Assembly: GCA_963708165.1 (NCBI GenBank)
Contig: OY970187.1
Span: forward strand, 3,286,001-3,350,000
From: Rubricoccus sp963708165
Lineage (GTDB): Bacteria; Bacteroidota; Rhodothermia; Rhodothermales; Rubricoccaceae
Direction: 5' to 3'
DNA: 64,000 nucleotides
Part shown: positions 46,136-54,041 of the stretch, one piece after another
Layout: each line of letters starts with the position of its first letter
Numbering within the stretch: position 1 is the first letter of the stretch
Notes under the pieces: generated by a model
The model's database searches: none
What the model was told of the DNA's origin: nothing
Seen by the model: only the letters and a program-made list of their open reading frames with translations
Program-made: the position numbers and the translations under genes

Positions 46136-47317
46136 CTAGGCCGCCACGGTGCGTGCGTCCATGACGCGCTGGTAGTGTGCCTCGTACTGCGGCACGATCT
46201 GATCCAACCGGAACTCCTGCTCGGCGCGTTCGCGGGCGGCCTGCGCCATGCGGGCGTGTAGGTCGGGGTCGGTCAGGATGCGCCGGGCGGCCTCGGTCAT
46301 GCCGTCCACGTCCGCCAGAGGCCGAAGGAAGCCGGTCACGCCGTCCAGGTTGAGTTCGGGGAGGCCGCCGATGTCGGAGGAGACGACGGGCACCCCGCAC
46401 GCCATCGCTTCGAGCGCGGCGAGGCCAAACGTCTCGCTGGCCGAAGGCATCATGAACAGGTCGGCGATGGAGAGAATCTCCTCGACGGGCTCTTGCTTGC
46501 CGATAAAGCGCACGTCGCCCCACACGCCTGCCTCGCGCGCGAGCACTTCAGAGGCCGCCCGGTCGGGTCCGTCGCCGACCATGAGCAGTTTGACGCCGCC
46601 GGGCTGGCCGTGCTTGGCGTGGCCTTCGGGCCACACGCCAGAGGCGTGGAGCCGCGTGAACACCTCGATCACGTCCGTCGCGCGCTTGACCTTGCGGAAG
46701 TTGCTGACGTGCACCATCAGCTTTTCGCCATCGGGCGCGATGGCGCGCTTGAAATGGTCTTTGGGCTGGCGTTGGAATCGCTCGACGTCGATAAAGTTGG
46801 GGATGACTTCGATCTCGTTCGAGATGTCGAACGACGCGTACGTCTCGCGCCGCAGCCAGTCGCTTACGGCCGTGACGCCATCGCTGGTATTGATCGCGTG
46901 CTCCACGACGGGTTTAAAGCTAGGGTCTTTGCCCACGATGGTGATGTCGGTGCCGTGCAGCGTTGTCACGACCGGCACATCGTGACCAGACGTCTGGAGG
47001 ATCTGGCGCGCGAGAACGGCACTCGTGGCGTGCGGGATGGCATAGTGCACGTGCAGCAGGTCGAGCCCCTCGTGCTTGACCACGTCGATCATCTTGCTCG
47101 CAAGCGCGAGCGCGTACGGCGGATACTCGAACAGCGGATACGTGTTGACCCGCACCTCGTGGAAGAACATGTTCTCGGCTACGTGATCGAGCCGCATCGG
47201 CAACGCGTAGGCGATAAAGTGGACCGTGTGGCCTCTGGCGGCGAGCGCTTTGCCCAACTCGGTAGCGACGACGCCGGAGCCGCCAAAGGTGGGATAGCAG
47301 GTGATGCCGATGGTCAT
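46136..47317 (-). CDS. bshA: N-acetyl-alpha-D-glucosaminyl L-malate synthase BshA
   Basis: A 393-residue GT4 glycosyltransferase that joins malate to GlcNAc, the first step of bacillithiol synthesis. Family marks: N-terminal MTIGITCYPTFGGSGVVATELGKALAARGH, HVHYAIPHATSAVLAR, TLHGTDITIVGKDP, and the nucleotide-binding PSASETFGLAALEAMACGVPVVSSDIGGLPE. Length and full colinearity are as expected. Bacillithiol is the low-molecular-weight thiol of this and related phyla. The 175-base upstream region holds six motif copies, the densest cluster seen. Confidence 0.95.
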   Translation of the reverse strand: MTIGITCYPTFGGSGVVATELGKALAARGHTVHFIAYALPMRLDHVAENMFFHEVRVNTYPLFEYPPYALALASKMIDVVKHEGLDLLHVHYAIPHATSAVLARQILQTSGHDVPVVTTLHGTDITIVGKDPSFKPVVEHAINTSDGVTAVSDWLRRETYASFDISNEIEVIPNFIDVERFQRQPKDHFKRAIAPDGEKLMVHVSNFRKVKRATDVIEVFTRLHASGVWPEGHAKHGQPGGVKLLMVGDGPDRAASEVLAREAGVWGDVRFIGKQEPVEEILSIADLFMMPSASETFGLAALEAMACGVPVVSSDIGGLPELNLDGVTGFLRPLADVDGMTEAARRILTDPDLHARMAQAARERAEQEFRLDQIVPQYEAHYQRVMDARTVAA

Positions 47318-47363
47318 GCGATACAGGAGGGGAGAGCACGAGGACAGAGCGCGAACGCTTGCA

Positions 47364-47471
47364 CCTCTGGCGCGGTTGCCTCTGGCGAAGCGGCCTCTGG
47401 CGGCTGTCGCCGCCCAGCCACGCGCCAGAGGCCAGACACAACAAAGCCTCTGGCGCACGCACGCCAGAGGC
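47364..47471. repeat. Cluster of six motif copies upstream of bshA
   Basis: Copies at about 47364, 47379, 47393, 47422, 47446 and 47462 (four forward, two reverse), in about 110 bases. It is the highest local density in the window, in the spacer between bshA and the next lipoprotein gene. I see no gene in it. Confidence 0.88.
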
Positions 47472-47492
47472 TGTGGGAACGTGGCAGGCGCG

Positions 47493-47990
47493 CTAGTCCC
47501 GCGCCTTGCGAAGCTCAATGCGCAGGCGCACATCGGCACGCGTGATGCCGCGGTAGTCGTCTGAGAGGTCTTCCAGGTTCACGCCTTCGAGGAACGTGTC
47601 CGCTTCCAGGCGGGTGCCGTCCGCTTCAAAGGTGATGCCGCGGGGCATCAGGATGTCACGCCCGAGATCGCCCAGGTCCTCGAACTCAATGCGTACCTCG
47701 CGACCACGGATAAAGTAGTTACCCGTCGCGAGCGTCTCGTCCACGCGGTCTCCGCGCAGCCGCTCTACACGTACGCCACCTGCCTGATCGAGCGTGAGGG
47801 ACACGTCGCGGGACAGTTCGCGGCCTCGCACGTCACGCGCATCGACAGAGGACGCGGTGGGCTCGACCGTGTAGTCTGTGAAGTCGTACCGACCGGAGAC
47901 TTCGAGAGGCGTCAGGTCTTTGGCGCCGCCGAGAAGGCCACAGCCCGTGAAAAGGACGGCGGCGGCGAAAAGCAGGGAAAGGGTGCGCAT
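47493..47990 (-). CDS. Lipoprotein, hypothetical
   Basis: A 165-residue lipoprotein: MRTLSLLFAAAVLFTGC. The mature protein is a predicted beta-barrel or sandwich of alternating strands (SGRYDFTDYTVEP, LTLDQAGGVRVERLRGDRV, REVRIEFEDLGDLG, ADGTRLEADTFLEGVNL). No recognised domain; Bacteroidota-type lipocalin-like proteins have similar length. It has no motif copy inside, although hairpins and clusters flank it. Confidence 0.75.
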   Translation of the reverse strand: MRTLSLLFAAAVLFTGCGLLGGAKDLTPLEVSGRYDFTDYTVEPTASSVDARDVRGRELSRDVSLTLDQAGGVRVERLRGDRVDETLATGNYFIRGREVRIEFEDLGDLGRDILMPRGITFEADGTRLEADTFLEGVNLEDLSDDYRGITRADVRLRIELRKARD

Positions 47991-48018
47991 CGGGAGGTCG
48001 GGATGGGGGAGGAATAAG

Positions 48019-48051
48019 AAGCCTCTGGCGCTACGATAGCGCCAGAGGCTT
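48019..48051 (-). terminator. Terminator hairpin built from two motif copies
   Basis: A perfect 15-bp stem (48019-48033 with 48037-48051) with a three-base loop. The motif pair forms the core of the stem. On the minus strand it is followed by TTCTTATTCC, and it lies 21 bases after the stop of the release-factor-like gene. Confidence 0.85.
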
Positions 48052-48071
48052 AGGCCTGGAATGGCCGTGGG

Positions 48072-49253
48072 TTAAAACCGCAGGATTGCAGCGGCCGGTC
48101 CGTGCTCGCTGAGTGCCTTTTTGGCGTCGTCACTGCGCACGAGTTCGAGCGTGGCACCCTGTGCCATCGCGCTGTCTAGCATGGCCTCGATGAGGTCAGC
48201 TTCGCGTTCGATGGTGCCTCCGGTGGCCTCGTAGGTGCCCTCGGTTTGCGTGGTCAACATGCCGCTGTCGGGGTCGATGCCACCGGGCATCCGCGCCTCG
48301 TCGTCTACGACGAGCGTCATCACGCGTTGCTGGTTGAGCATGTCGAGCGTTTCGTTCAGCCCGGCGACGGCGCGAGAGGAGAGAAGCTCCTGCACCTTTT
48401 CGATGGTCTCTAGCTCCTCGCGAGCCTCGACATCGCGCTGGGCAGAGAGGGCAGCGTCGGCGACTTCAGAGGTGGAGGCATTGACCTCGCACGAGAAGCT
48501 CTCCGACGTTTTAAGGCGCGTTTTCTGATCCATCGCCTCCAGGAAGTCCTTCTCCATGTCGGAGGCGCAAGAGTAGACGATGTGGCGAGCGTCCATCTCC
48601 TCGGCGATCAGCGCGAGCGCGTGAGCACTCTTTTTGGCCTGATCCTTTTTCATCTCCGACTTCATGTCCTGCCGCTGATCCTTGGACGCGAAGTCCGTGA
48701 TCGCGAGCTCCTCGCCTGCCAAGTCGAAGACCTCCTCGACGAGCCCGATCTGCGAGAAGAAGAAGCGGCTCTTGTGTGCCGAGACGAGCGCGATCACGAA
48801 CCGGTCGTTTTCGTCTCGGATGCGCGCCAGAGGCCGGATGTAGGGCTCGCGGCCGACCTGCACCACATTGGGAAGCTCGATCGCGGTGCCGAGCTGCTCG
48901 AACAAGCCGAGCTCCTGGCACAGGAAGAACGCGACGCCGCGGCCAGTCCGCGGGATGCTCTCGCGGAGCGCTGCCTCGACGCGGTCCATCTCCGCACTGA
49001 CGGCCTTGGCGTGGTCGCCAGAGGCGTCGGCTGCGCGCTGGCGGAGATCTTTGAGCGCGATCCCCCACGACTCGCCGACGCGCATCTCGGGCGTGAGCTC
49101 CATAAACACGCTCACGATCGGCGCGCCCTCAGAGCGCGCGTCGTTGAGGCGCTGGATGTGGTCGGTGGAGAGAAAGTGGAAGCCGGGCGTGGAGGTGCGT
49201 CGGCGGAGTTCTGCCAGGAGGGCGTCGCGGGAGTCAGCGGAAAGGGCGCTCAT
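48072..49253 (-). CDS. Release-factor-like protein of the baeRF group
   Basis: A 393-residue protein that looks like a bacterial homologue of archaeal/eukaryotic peptide release factors (baeRF, probably baeRF10). It has the N-terminal alpha/beta region (PIVSVFMELTPEMRVGESWGIALKDLR), the middle eRF1-like domain (RFVIALVSAHKSRFFFSQIGLVEEVFDL), a charged linker, and the final L7Ae/eRF1-domain-3-like part (GLNETLDMLNQQRVMTLVVDDE, DLIEAMLDSAMAQGATLELVRS). Such proteins may act in ribosome rescue or hibernation; in bacteria this is mostly inferred. The class is inferred from overall pattern. Confidence 0.72.
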   Translation of the reverse strand: MSALSADSRDALLAELRRRTSTPGFHFLSTDHIQRLNDARSEGAPIVSVFMELTPEMRVGESWGIALKDLRQRAADASGDHAKAVSAEMDRVEAALRESIPRTGRGVAFFLCQELGLFEQLGTAIELPNVVQVGREPYIRPLARIRDENDRFVIALVSAHKSRFFFSQIGLVEEVFDLAGEELAITDFASKDQRQDMKSEMKKDQAKKSAHALALIAEEMDARHIVYSCASDMEKDFLEAMDQKTRLKTSESFSCEVNASTSEVADAALSAQRDVEAREELETIEKVQELLSSRAVAGLNETLDMLNQQRVMTLVVDDEARMPGGIDPDSGMLTTQTEGTYEATGGTIEREADLIEAMLDSAMAQGATLELVRSDDAKKALSEHGPAAAILRF

Positions 49254-49654
49254 AGAAGAGGGGTTGAGAGGTAGAAGAGGTGCTCTCCCTCTAATCGCCT
49301 GGGCCTCGCGAGGATCCTTGCGAGCGCACAGATCGGGGGCCTCTGGCGCCAGAGGCCCCGGCGTGGCTCGGTGCTGGGCTGGGGGTGACCCCCGCTTCGC
49401 TCGCCCTCCGGTCGCGAAGCTGTCCCCCTTGTCAAGTGGGACAATCCGCATCTCAGTCTTTCAGACGCTAGAGGGACGGCTGCCTGCCTGGGGAGACCGC
49501 GGTGGGAATTGTCCCCCTCGCCCGAGGGGGACAGCTTTGCGATCAACGAGGAGCAAAGCGGGGGGTAGCCACGCACCACCTCGGTCTCAGGTCGAGCCTC
49601 TGGCGCCAGAGGCTCACGCCAAAGAAATCCCAGTCCCCCAGTCCCCGCCAGAGG
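49254..49654. repeat. Gene-free spacer: MITE-like inverted repeat and two motif palindromes
   Basis: No gene is supported here. Motif palindromes lie at 49339-49356 and 49596-49613 and a reverse copy at 49646. Between them, 49379-49588 is an imperfect inverted repeat: left arm GGGGTGACCCCCGCTTCGCT through GTGGGACAATCCGC, right arm the mirrored GGGAATTGTCCCCCTCGCCC through GGGGGTAGCC. Internal hairpin GTCCCCCTCGCCCGAGGGGGAC is strong. It looks like a small non-autonomous intergenic element, bounded on both sides by the motif pairs. Confidence 0.72.
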
Positions 49655-50665
49655 CTACTCCGCGAGCGTGACAGCAAGCGGGAAGTGGTCACTCACCTCG
49701 CGCGGGTCGTGGACGGGCGCGAAGCGCACCTCGCGGAGGCGGGCGTAGAGGCCGGGCGAGAGCAGAATGTGATCGATGGCGGAGAGCTCGCCTTCTTCGA
49801 TCACGTCGTTGCGGTTGCGGTCGTAGAGCGACGTGAAGCGCTCGGCTTGGGAGACCTCGGCCATGACGTTTCGGAGGTCGTCGTCTGGGCTGGGGCCTGC
49901 GCGCTTAATGCGTGCCATCACGTCGGTGACGGGGATGCTTCCGGCGCGGTCGAGCGTGGCGTCGTCGAAGTCGTTGAAGTCGCCAAGGGCGATAACCTCG
50001 CGGCCCGCAGCCATCTCGGCTTCGATAAACTGGCGAATCACTTCAGCTTGCGTCTCGCGGCGCGGCGCGCGCTCGGCGTCCAGCGGACGTGCGAGAAAGT
50101 GGACGCCGATGATGGTCGTCGGGGTGCCCGCGATGGTGAGGCGCGCCCACATGTTCTTCGACACCCCATACAACTGGTCGCTCACGCCAACGGGCAAGCG
50201 CACGTTCGTGCGGCCCACTTCGTCGACCGGGATGGTGGAGAGCAGGCCGATGTTCTGGCCCGTAAACGTGTCCTGTCCCGGCACGAGGTAGGCGCTGTAG
50301 CCCAAATCAGAAAGTGATTCCTCAATCATCATCTCCAGCACGTCCACATTTTCCGTTTCTGGCATCACAACGATATCGGCGTCCAGCGCGCGAATGCTTT
50401 TCGCGATGGCATCGCGGTGGGCGCGGGACTTGGCCGGGTCACCCTTCCACGGAAACGAGATCACGTCGTCGCCTTCCTCGCCTACGCCGTCGAACAAAAA
50501 CTCGCCGTTAAACGATGCGATGCGAACGCCGTCTGTCCGCCAGTCGACCGTTTCCACGACGCGAAACGGCGGCGGCGCGCCAGAGGCCTCCTCGCCGCCT
50601 CTGGCGGGAGAGCTCCCCGAGCACGAGGACAAGACGAGCGCAAAAACGAGTGAGAGGCGGAGCAT
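49655..50665 (-). CDS. Endonuclease/exonuclease/phosphatase-family lipoprotein
   Basis: A 336-residue lipoprotein (MLRLSLVFALVLSSC) whose mature part is an EEP-fold phosphodiesterase/nuclease-type domain. Visible active-site blocks: RIASFNGEFLFDG (Asn), MPETENVD (Glu), GVHFLARP, ALGDFNDFDD (Asp/Asn), AIDHILLSPG and the final VSDHFPLAVTL (Asp-His). It probably acts in the periplasm or on the cell surface as a nuclease or phospholipase. The stop codon overlaps a motif copy. Confidence 0.85.
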   Translation of the reverse strand: MLRLSLVFALVLSSCSGSSPARGGEEASGAPPPFRVVETVDWRTDGVRIASFNGEFLFDGVGEEGDDVISFPWKGDPAKSRAHRDAIAKSIRALDADIVVMPETENVDVLEMMIEESLSDLGYSAYLVPGQDTFTGQNIGLLSTIPVDEVGRTNVRLPVGVSDQLYGVSKNMWARLTIAGTPTTIIGVHFLARPLDAERAPRRETQAEVIRQFIEAEMAAGREVIALGDFNDFDDATLDRAGSIPVTDVMARIKRAGPSPDDDLRNVMAEVSQAERFTSLYDRNRNDVIEEGELSAIDHILLSPGLYARLREVRFAPVHDPREVSDHFPLAVTLAE

Positions 50666-50684
50666 AGATCTAGACTGAACGGGA

Positions 50685-50716
50685 GACGCCCCACCACAAA
50701 AGCGTGGCGGGGCGTC
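50685..50716 (-). terminator. Hairpin terminator after the cell-wall hydrolase gene
   Basis: A 13-bp GC-rich stem with one mismatch (50685-50697 with 50704-50716) and a short loop, 24 bases beyond the hydrolase stop on the minus strand. There is no U run, so termination strength is unsure. Confidence 0.55.
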
Positions 50717-50740
50717 GCAAGATCGGGACATGTCTGGGGC

Positions 50741-51361
50741 TTAGCCCAGGACGATGGTCGCGATGCTGGAGTAGAAGCGGAAGCGGCGCGGGTCGGGCTT
50801 GAACCGCACAGGCTGCACGGGCCGCTTGCCGACGGCCCACGCGGGCGTCTTGCCACCCACCATCGAGCGCTCGCTGTAAAAGTGGCGAGTCGTCTCGTCA
50901 AACGGACGCTCGGTCTCTGGCGAGTAGTAGACCTCGTGCGCGACTTCGAGAGCGCGCTGCCATCCAGCAGCATCCGAGTTGCCGTCCAGCGTGGTGTACA
51001 GGCGGCGCTTGGCGCTACCGGGGTTGAACGCGCTGAACTGGTAGGGATCAAGCACGGCGCCTTCGTAGGTGCGATTACCACGGTAACCCGTCTCGACGCG
51101 GTTGCGGATCACCCAGGCGACGAGCTCCTGCTCGGCGGGGCGCTTGGTTTCGGAGTAAGCACAGCGTGCGAGCCAAAGAACGTCTTCGCTGACGTTGTCC
51201 TGCATAAATGGCGGGACGACGTGGGCGACGGTCATAAACGGGTTCTGGTTCGCTGCAGCCTCTTTCGGTGACATCGATGCGTATCCAAACGCGATCAGAG
51301 GGAGAAGAGCAGACAGGAGCACGGAGAGGGCTGCTGCGGCTTTCTGGGGGGTGGCGAGCAT
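50741..51361 (-). CDS. SleB-like cell-wall hydrolase
   Basis: A 206-residue protein with an N-terminal hydrophobic signal or anchor, then a hydrolase_2/SleB-type domain: DVLWLARCAYSETKRPAEQELVAWVIRNRVETGYRGNRTYEGAVLDPYQFSAFNPG. The Glu in YSE and the QFS/FNPG segment match the catalytic lytic-transglycosylase-like fold that cuts peptidoglycan. In non-spore-formers it serves in wall turnover. It has no copy of the dispersed motif. Start ATG 51361 is used. The upstream 280 bases hold no gene I can support and two motif copies. Confidence 0.85.
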   Translation of the reverse strand: MLATPQKAAAALSVLLSALLPLIAFGYASMSPKEAAANQNPFMTVAHVVPPFMQDNVSEDVLWLARCAYSETKRPAEQELVAWVIRNRVETGYRGNRTYEGAVLDPYQFSAFNPGSAKRRLYTTLDGNSDAAGWQRALEVAHEVYYSPETERPFDETTRHFYSERSMVGGKTPAWAVGKRPVQPVRFKPDPRRFRFYSSIATIVLG

Positions 51362-51641
51362 ACGGAGGCGGGGAAGGTGATTAAGAGGACGCACGAGGCG
51401 TCTTTCCCGAGAGCGTTGCCAGAACCCGGCCAAACAGGCCACGGTTGGTGAAGGCATCGGGAAGAGACCGCGAAGTGGGCGATCCCTGTGCGTGAGAGGC
51501 AAGTAACGGGAGACTCCGCGAAGCCTCTGGCGAGGCAAAGCGAGAAGCAAGCGAGGTCTGGGTGACATTCCAGAGAAGCCGTGTCTGCGATTGTATACAG
51601 GGGCGGTCAGGTGTTCTCTTTACCGGACACGCCAGAGGCTC

Positions 51642-52838
51642 ATGCTCCACATCCTCGCTGATGCCAACATTCCGCACGCGCATGACGCGTTCTCGCGCTA
51701 CGGCGCCGTCACGACGCGTTCCGGGCGCGAGATTACGCCAGAGGCGCTCTCGGGCGCAGACGTACTGCTGATTCGCAGCGTAACCCAGGTCTCGCCGTCT
51801 ACCCTAGAGGGCACCCCGGTCCGGTTTGTCGCCAGCGCGACGGCAGGCATGGATCACATCGACGCGCGGCCTCTGGCGGAGGCTGGGATAACGGTCGCTC
51901 ATGCGCCGGGCTCGAATGCCGCTTCGGTCGTGGACTGGGTACTGGCGGCACTTCTGCGGATCGCGACCGAGAAAGGGGAGGGGCTGGCTGGGAAAACGCT
52001 CGGCGTGGTAGGTGTAGGCGCCGTCGGTGGGCGGCTCGTGCCTCGCGCCGAGGCCCTCGGCCTGCGCGTGCTGCGTTGCGATCCGCCGCGCGCGAGTGCG
52101 GGCGATCCGGGACCGTGGTCGCCTCTGGCGGAAGTGCTCGCCGCGTCCGACATCGTCACGCTGCACACGCCTCTGGCGCGCGAGGGTACGCATCCCACGC
52201 ATCACCTCATCGGCGACGCCGAGCTCGTGACCTTGCAAGAGGACGCGTGGCTCATCAATGCCGCCAGAGGCCCGGTCGTGGACAACGAGGCGCTCTTCCG
52301 CGCGCTCGCCAGAGGCCGACTGGGCGCGACGGCGCTGGACGTGTGGGAGGGCGAGCCCATTCCCAATACATCGCTCGCCTCGCGCGTGGACATCGGCACG
52401 CCGCACATCGCGGGCTACGCGTTCGACGGCAAGATCCGCGGGACCGTGATGGTCGAGGCCGCGCTCCGCGACTGGCTCACGTCGCGACTCGCCTCTGGCG
52501 AAACGCTGCCCGAGGCGTGGAATCCCGAAGCCGCGCTCGCCCCACCGGCTCCGCTCGTGCTCGACGCCCCACCGCCGCCACAGGACACGCCTCTGGCGCA
52601 CGCGGCGTGGCTGGACGCGCTCGTGCGTCAGGCCTACGACATCCGCGCCGACGACCGCCGCTTCCGAAACGCGGTCGTCACCATGCCCGACCCGGAACGC
52701 CGCGGGCTCGCATTTGCCGACCTGCGCCGCACCTACCACGTCCGCCGGGAGTGGAGCCGCTTTCTTGTGCGTGGTGCTATCCCGACGCCTCTGGCGCAAG
52801 CCGTCTCTGTGGGCCTTGGGATGCAAGCGGAAGGCTGA
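51642..52838 (+). CDS. pdxB: Erythronate-4-phosphate dehydrogenase
   Basis: A 398-residue 2-hydroxyacid dehydrogenase of the PdxB type, the second step of the DXP-dependent pyridoxal phosphate route. NAD loop GVVGVGAVGGRLVPRAEALG; catalytic Arg in NAARGPVVD, Glu in DVWEGEP, His in GTPHIAGYAFDGKIRGT. The C-terminal dimerisation domain (DIRADDRRFRNAV to FLVRGAIP) is typical of PdxB and not of general dehydrogenases. It sits 5 kb from pdxJ of the same pathway. The ATG follows a motif copy by one base. Ten or more copies lie in the gene. Confidence 0.93.
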   Translation: MLHILADANIPHAHDAFSRYGAVTTRSGREITPEALSGADVLLIRSVTQVSPSTLEGTPVRFVASATAGMDHIDARPLAEAGITVAHAPGSNAASVVDWVLAALLRIATEKGEGLAGKTLGVVGVGAVGGRLVPRAEALGLRVLRCDPPRASAGDPGPWSPLAEVLAASDIVTLHTPLAREGTHPTHHLIGDAELVTLQEDAWLINAARGPVVDNEALFRALARGRLGATALDVWEGEPIPNTSLASRVDIGTPHIAGYAFDGKIRGTVMVEAALRDWLTSRLASGETLPEAWNPEAALAPPAPLVLDAPPPPQDTPLAHAAWLDALVRQAYDIRADDRRFRNAVVTMPDPERRGLAFADLRRTYHVRREWSRFLVRGAIPTPLAQAVSVGLGMQAEG

Positions 52839-52900
52839 AGCGGCCTCTGGCGGCAGAGGCGAGCGAGTCGCAGCTTTACACGGAACCGCGCGCCAGAGGC

Positions 52901-53971
52901 TCAACCGTAGCCGTACTCCTTCAGGTGTCCCTCGCGGTTGCGCCAGTCCGCGCGCGTTTTGACGTGGAGTTGGAGGTAGACCGGGCGGCCCAGGAAATCC
53001 TCGATCTCGCTGCGCGCGGCCTGCCCGAGACGCTTGAGCGCCTGCCCACCCTTGCCGATCAAAATACCTTTCTGACTGTCGCGCTCCACGATGATGTCGC
53101 ACGCGACGTAGTCCTTTTGCCGCTCGCGCTCGTCGAACTTCACGACGACGACCGAGGTGGAGTAGGGGACCTCGTCTCGGAACAGGTTGAAGACGGCCTC
53201 GCGCACGATTTCAGAGACGAAAAACCGCTCCGGGTGCTCCGAGATCTGATCGGTCGGGTAGTACGGTGGGCCTTCGGGGATGCGCGCGAGGATGAGATCC
53301 AGGAGCGCGTCTGTGGCCTTGCCGTTGAGCGCCGAGATGGGCACGACCTCCTCGAAGGCGTGGCGTTGGTTGTACATCTCCACGAGCGGCAGCGCGTCGT
53401 CGCGCATGGCCAGCAGATCGACCTTGTTGAGCGCGAGAATGGAGTGGCCTTTGAAGCCGTCCAGCTTTTGCAGCGCCGCCTCGGCATCGTGCGAGATGTG
53501 GTTCTGCGTCGCGTCGGCCAGAAATACGGTTACGTCGGCGTCGCGGAGGGCGCGGTCCACGTCGCGCATCATGTAATCGTGCAGGCGGTACTTGGGCCGC
53601 ACCACGCCGGGCGTGTCCAAAAACACGACCTGGTGCGGCGCCTCGCCGTCGGAGCCGTCGCTGGAGAGAATGCCCAGCACGCGGTTGCGCGTTGTGCTCG
53701 GGCGCGCGGTGACGATGGACAGCTTGGTGCCCAGCAACCGGTTGAGCAGCGTCGACTTGCCCACGTTGGGCGCGCCCACGAGCGCCGCGTAGCCCGATTT
53801 GTGCCCCTCGGGCACGGGCTCGAACAGGAGCGGCGCCCGCTCGCCCGCACCCGCAGGCTCTGCCGCGAGGCCAGCCTCTGGCGAGACGGCGTCATCGGGA
53901 GATGCGGCGGATGTGTCGCCAGAGGCGATGAACGGGGCGTCGCCGGCGGGCGTCGAGTCAGAGTCGGTCAT
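52901..53971 (-). CDS. era: GTPase Era
   Basis: A 356-residue GTPase for 30S ribosome maturation. G1 GAPNVGKST, G3 FLDTPGV, G4 NKVD, G5 SALNGKA, and the C-terminal KH domain with RDSQKGILIGKGGQALKRLG. About 55 Ala/Pro/Glu-rich residues precede the GTPase domain; the usual Era is about 300 residues long. The extension is partly motif-coded. The start is taken as ATG at 53971, but a later start is possible. The stop codon touches a motif copy. Confidence 0.95.
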   Translation of the reverse strand: MTDSDSTPAGDAPFIASGDTSAASPDDAVSPEAGLAAEPAGAGERAPLLFEPVPEGHKSGYAALVGAPNVGKSTLLNRLLGTKLSIVTARPSTTRNRVLGILSSDGSDGEAPHQVVFLDTPGVVRPKYRLHDYMMRDVDRALRDADVTVFLADATQNHISHDAEAALQKLDGFKGHSILALNKVDLLAMRDDALPLVEMYNQRHAFEEVVPISALNGKATDALLDLILARIPEGPPYYPTDQISEHPERFFVSEIVREAVFNLFRDEVPYSTSVVVVKFDERERQKDYVACDIIVERDSQKGILIGKGGQALKRLGQAARSEIEDFLGRPVYLQLHVKTRADWRNREGHLKEYGYG

Positions 53972-54023
53972 ACAGAGAGGGGCGGGCGCCACGTACGACG
54001 CCCGCCCCGCGGCGGTTCTACCG

Positions 54024-54041
54024 GCCTCTGGCGCCAGAGGC
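54024..54041. repeat. Inverted motif pair overlapping a stop codon
   Basis: A perfect 18-bp tail-to-tail palindrome sharing its last base with the stop codon of the minus-strand pilin-like gene. Confidence 0.9.

Noticed and set aside
51362..51641. A small gene between the cell-wall hydrolase and pdxB
   Set aside because: The only open frame (minus strand, 100 codons) has Ser/Arg-rich unstructured sequence and runs through motif copies; it looks like spacer.
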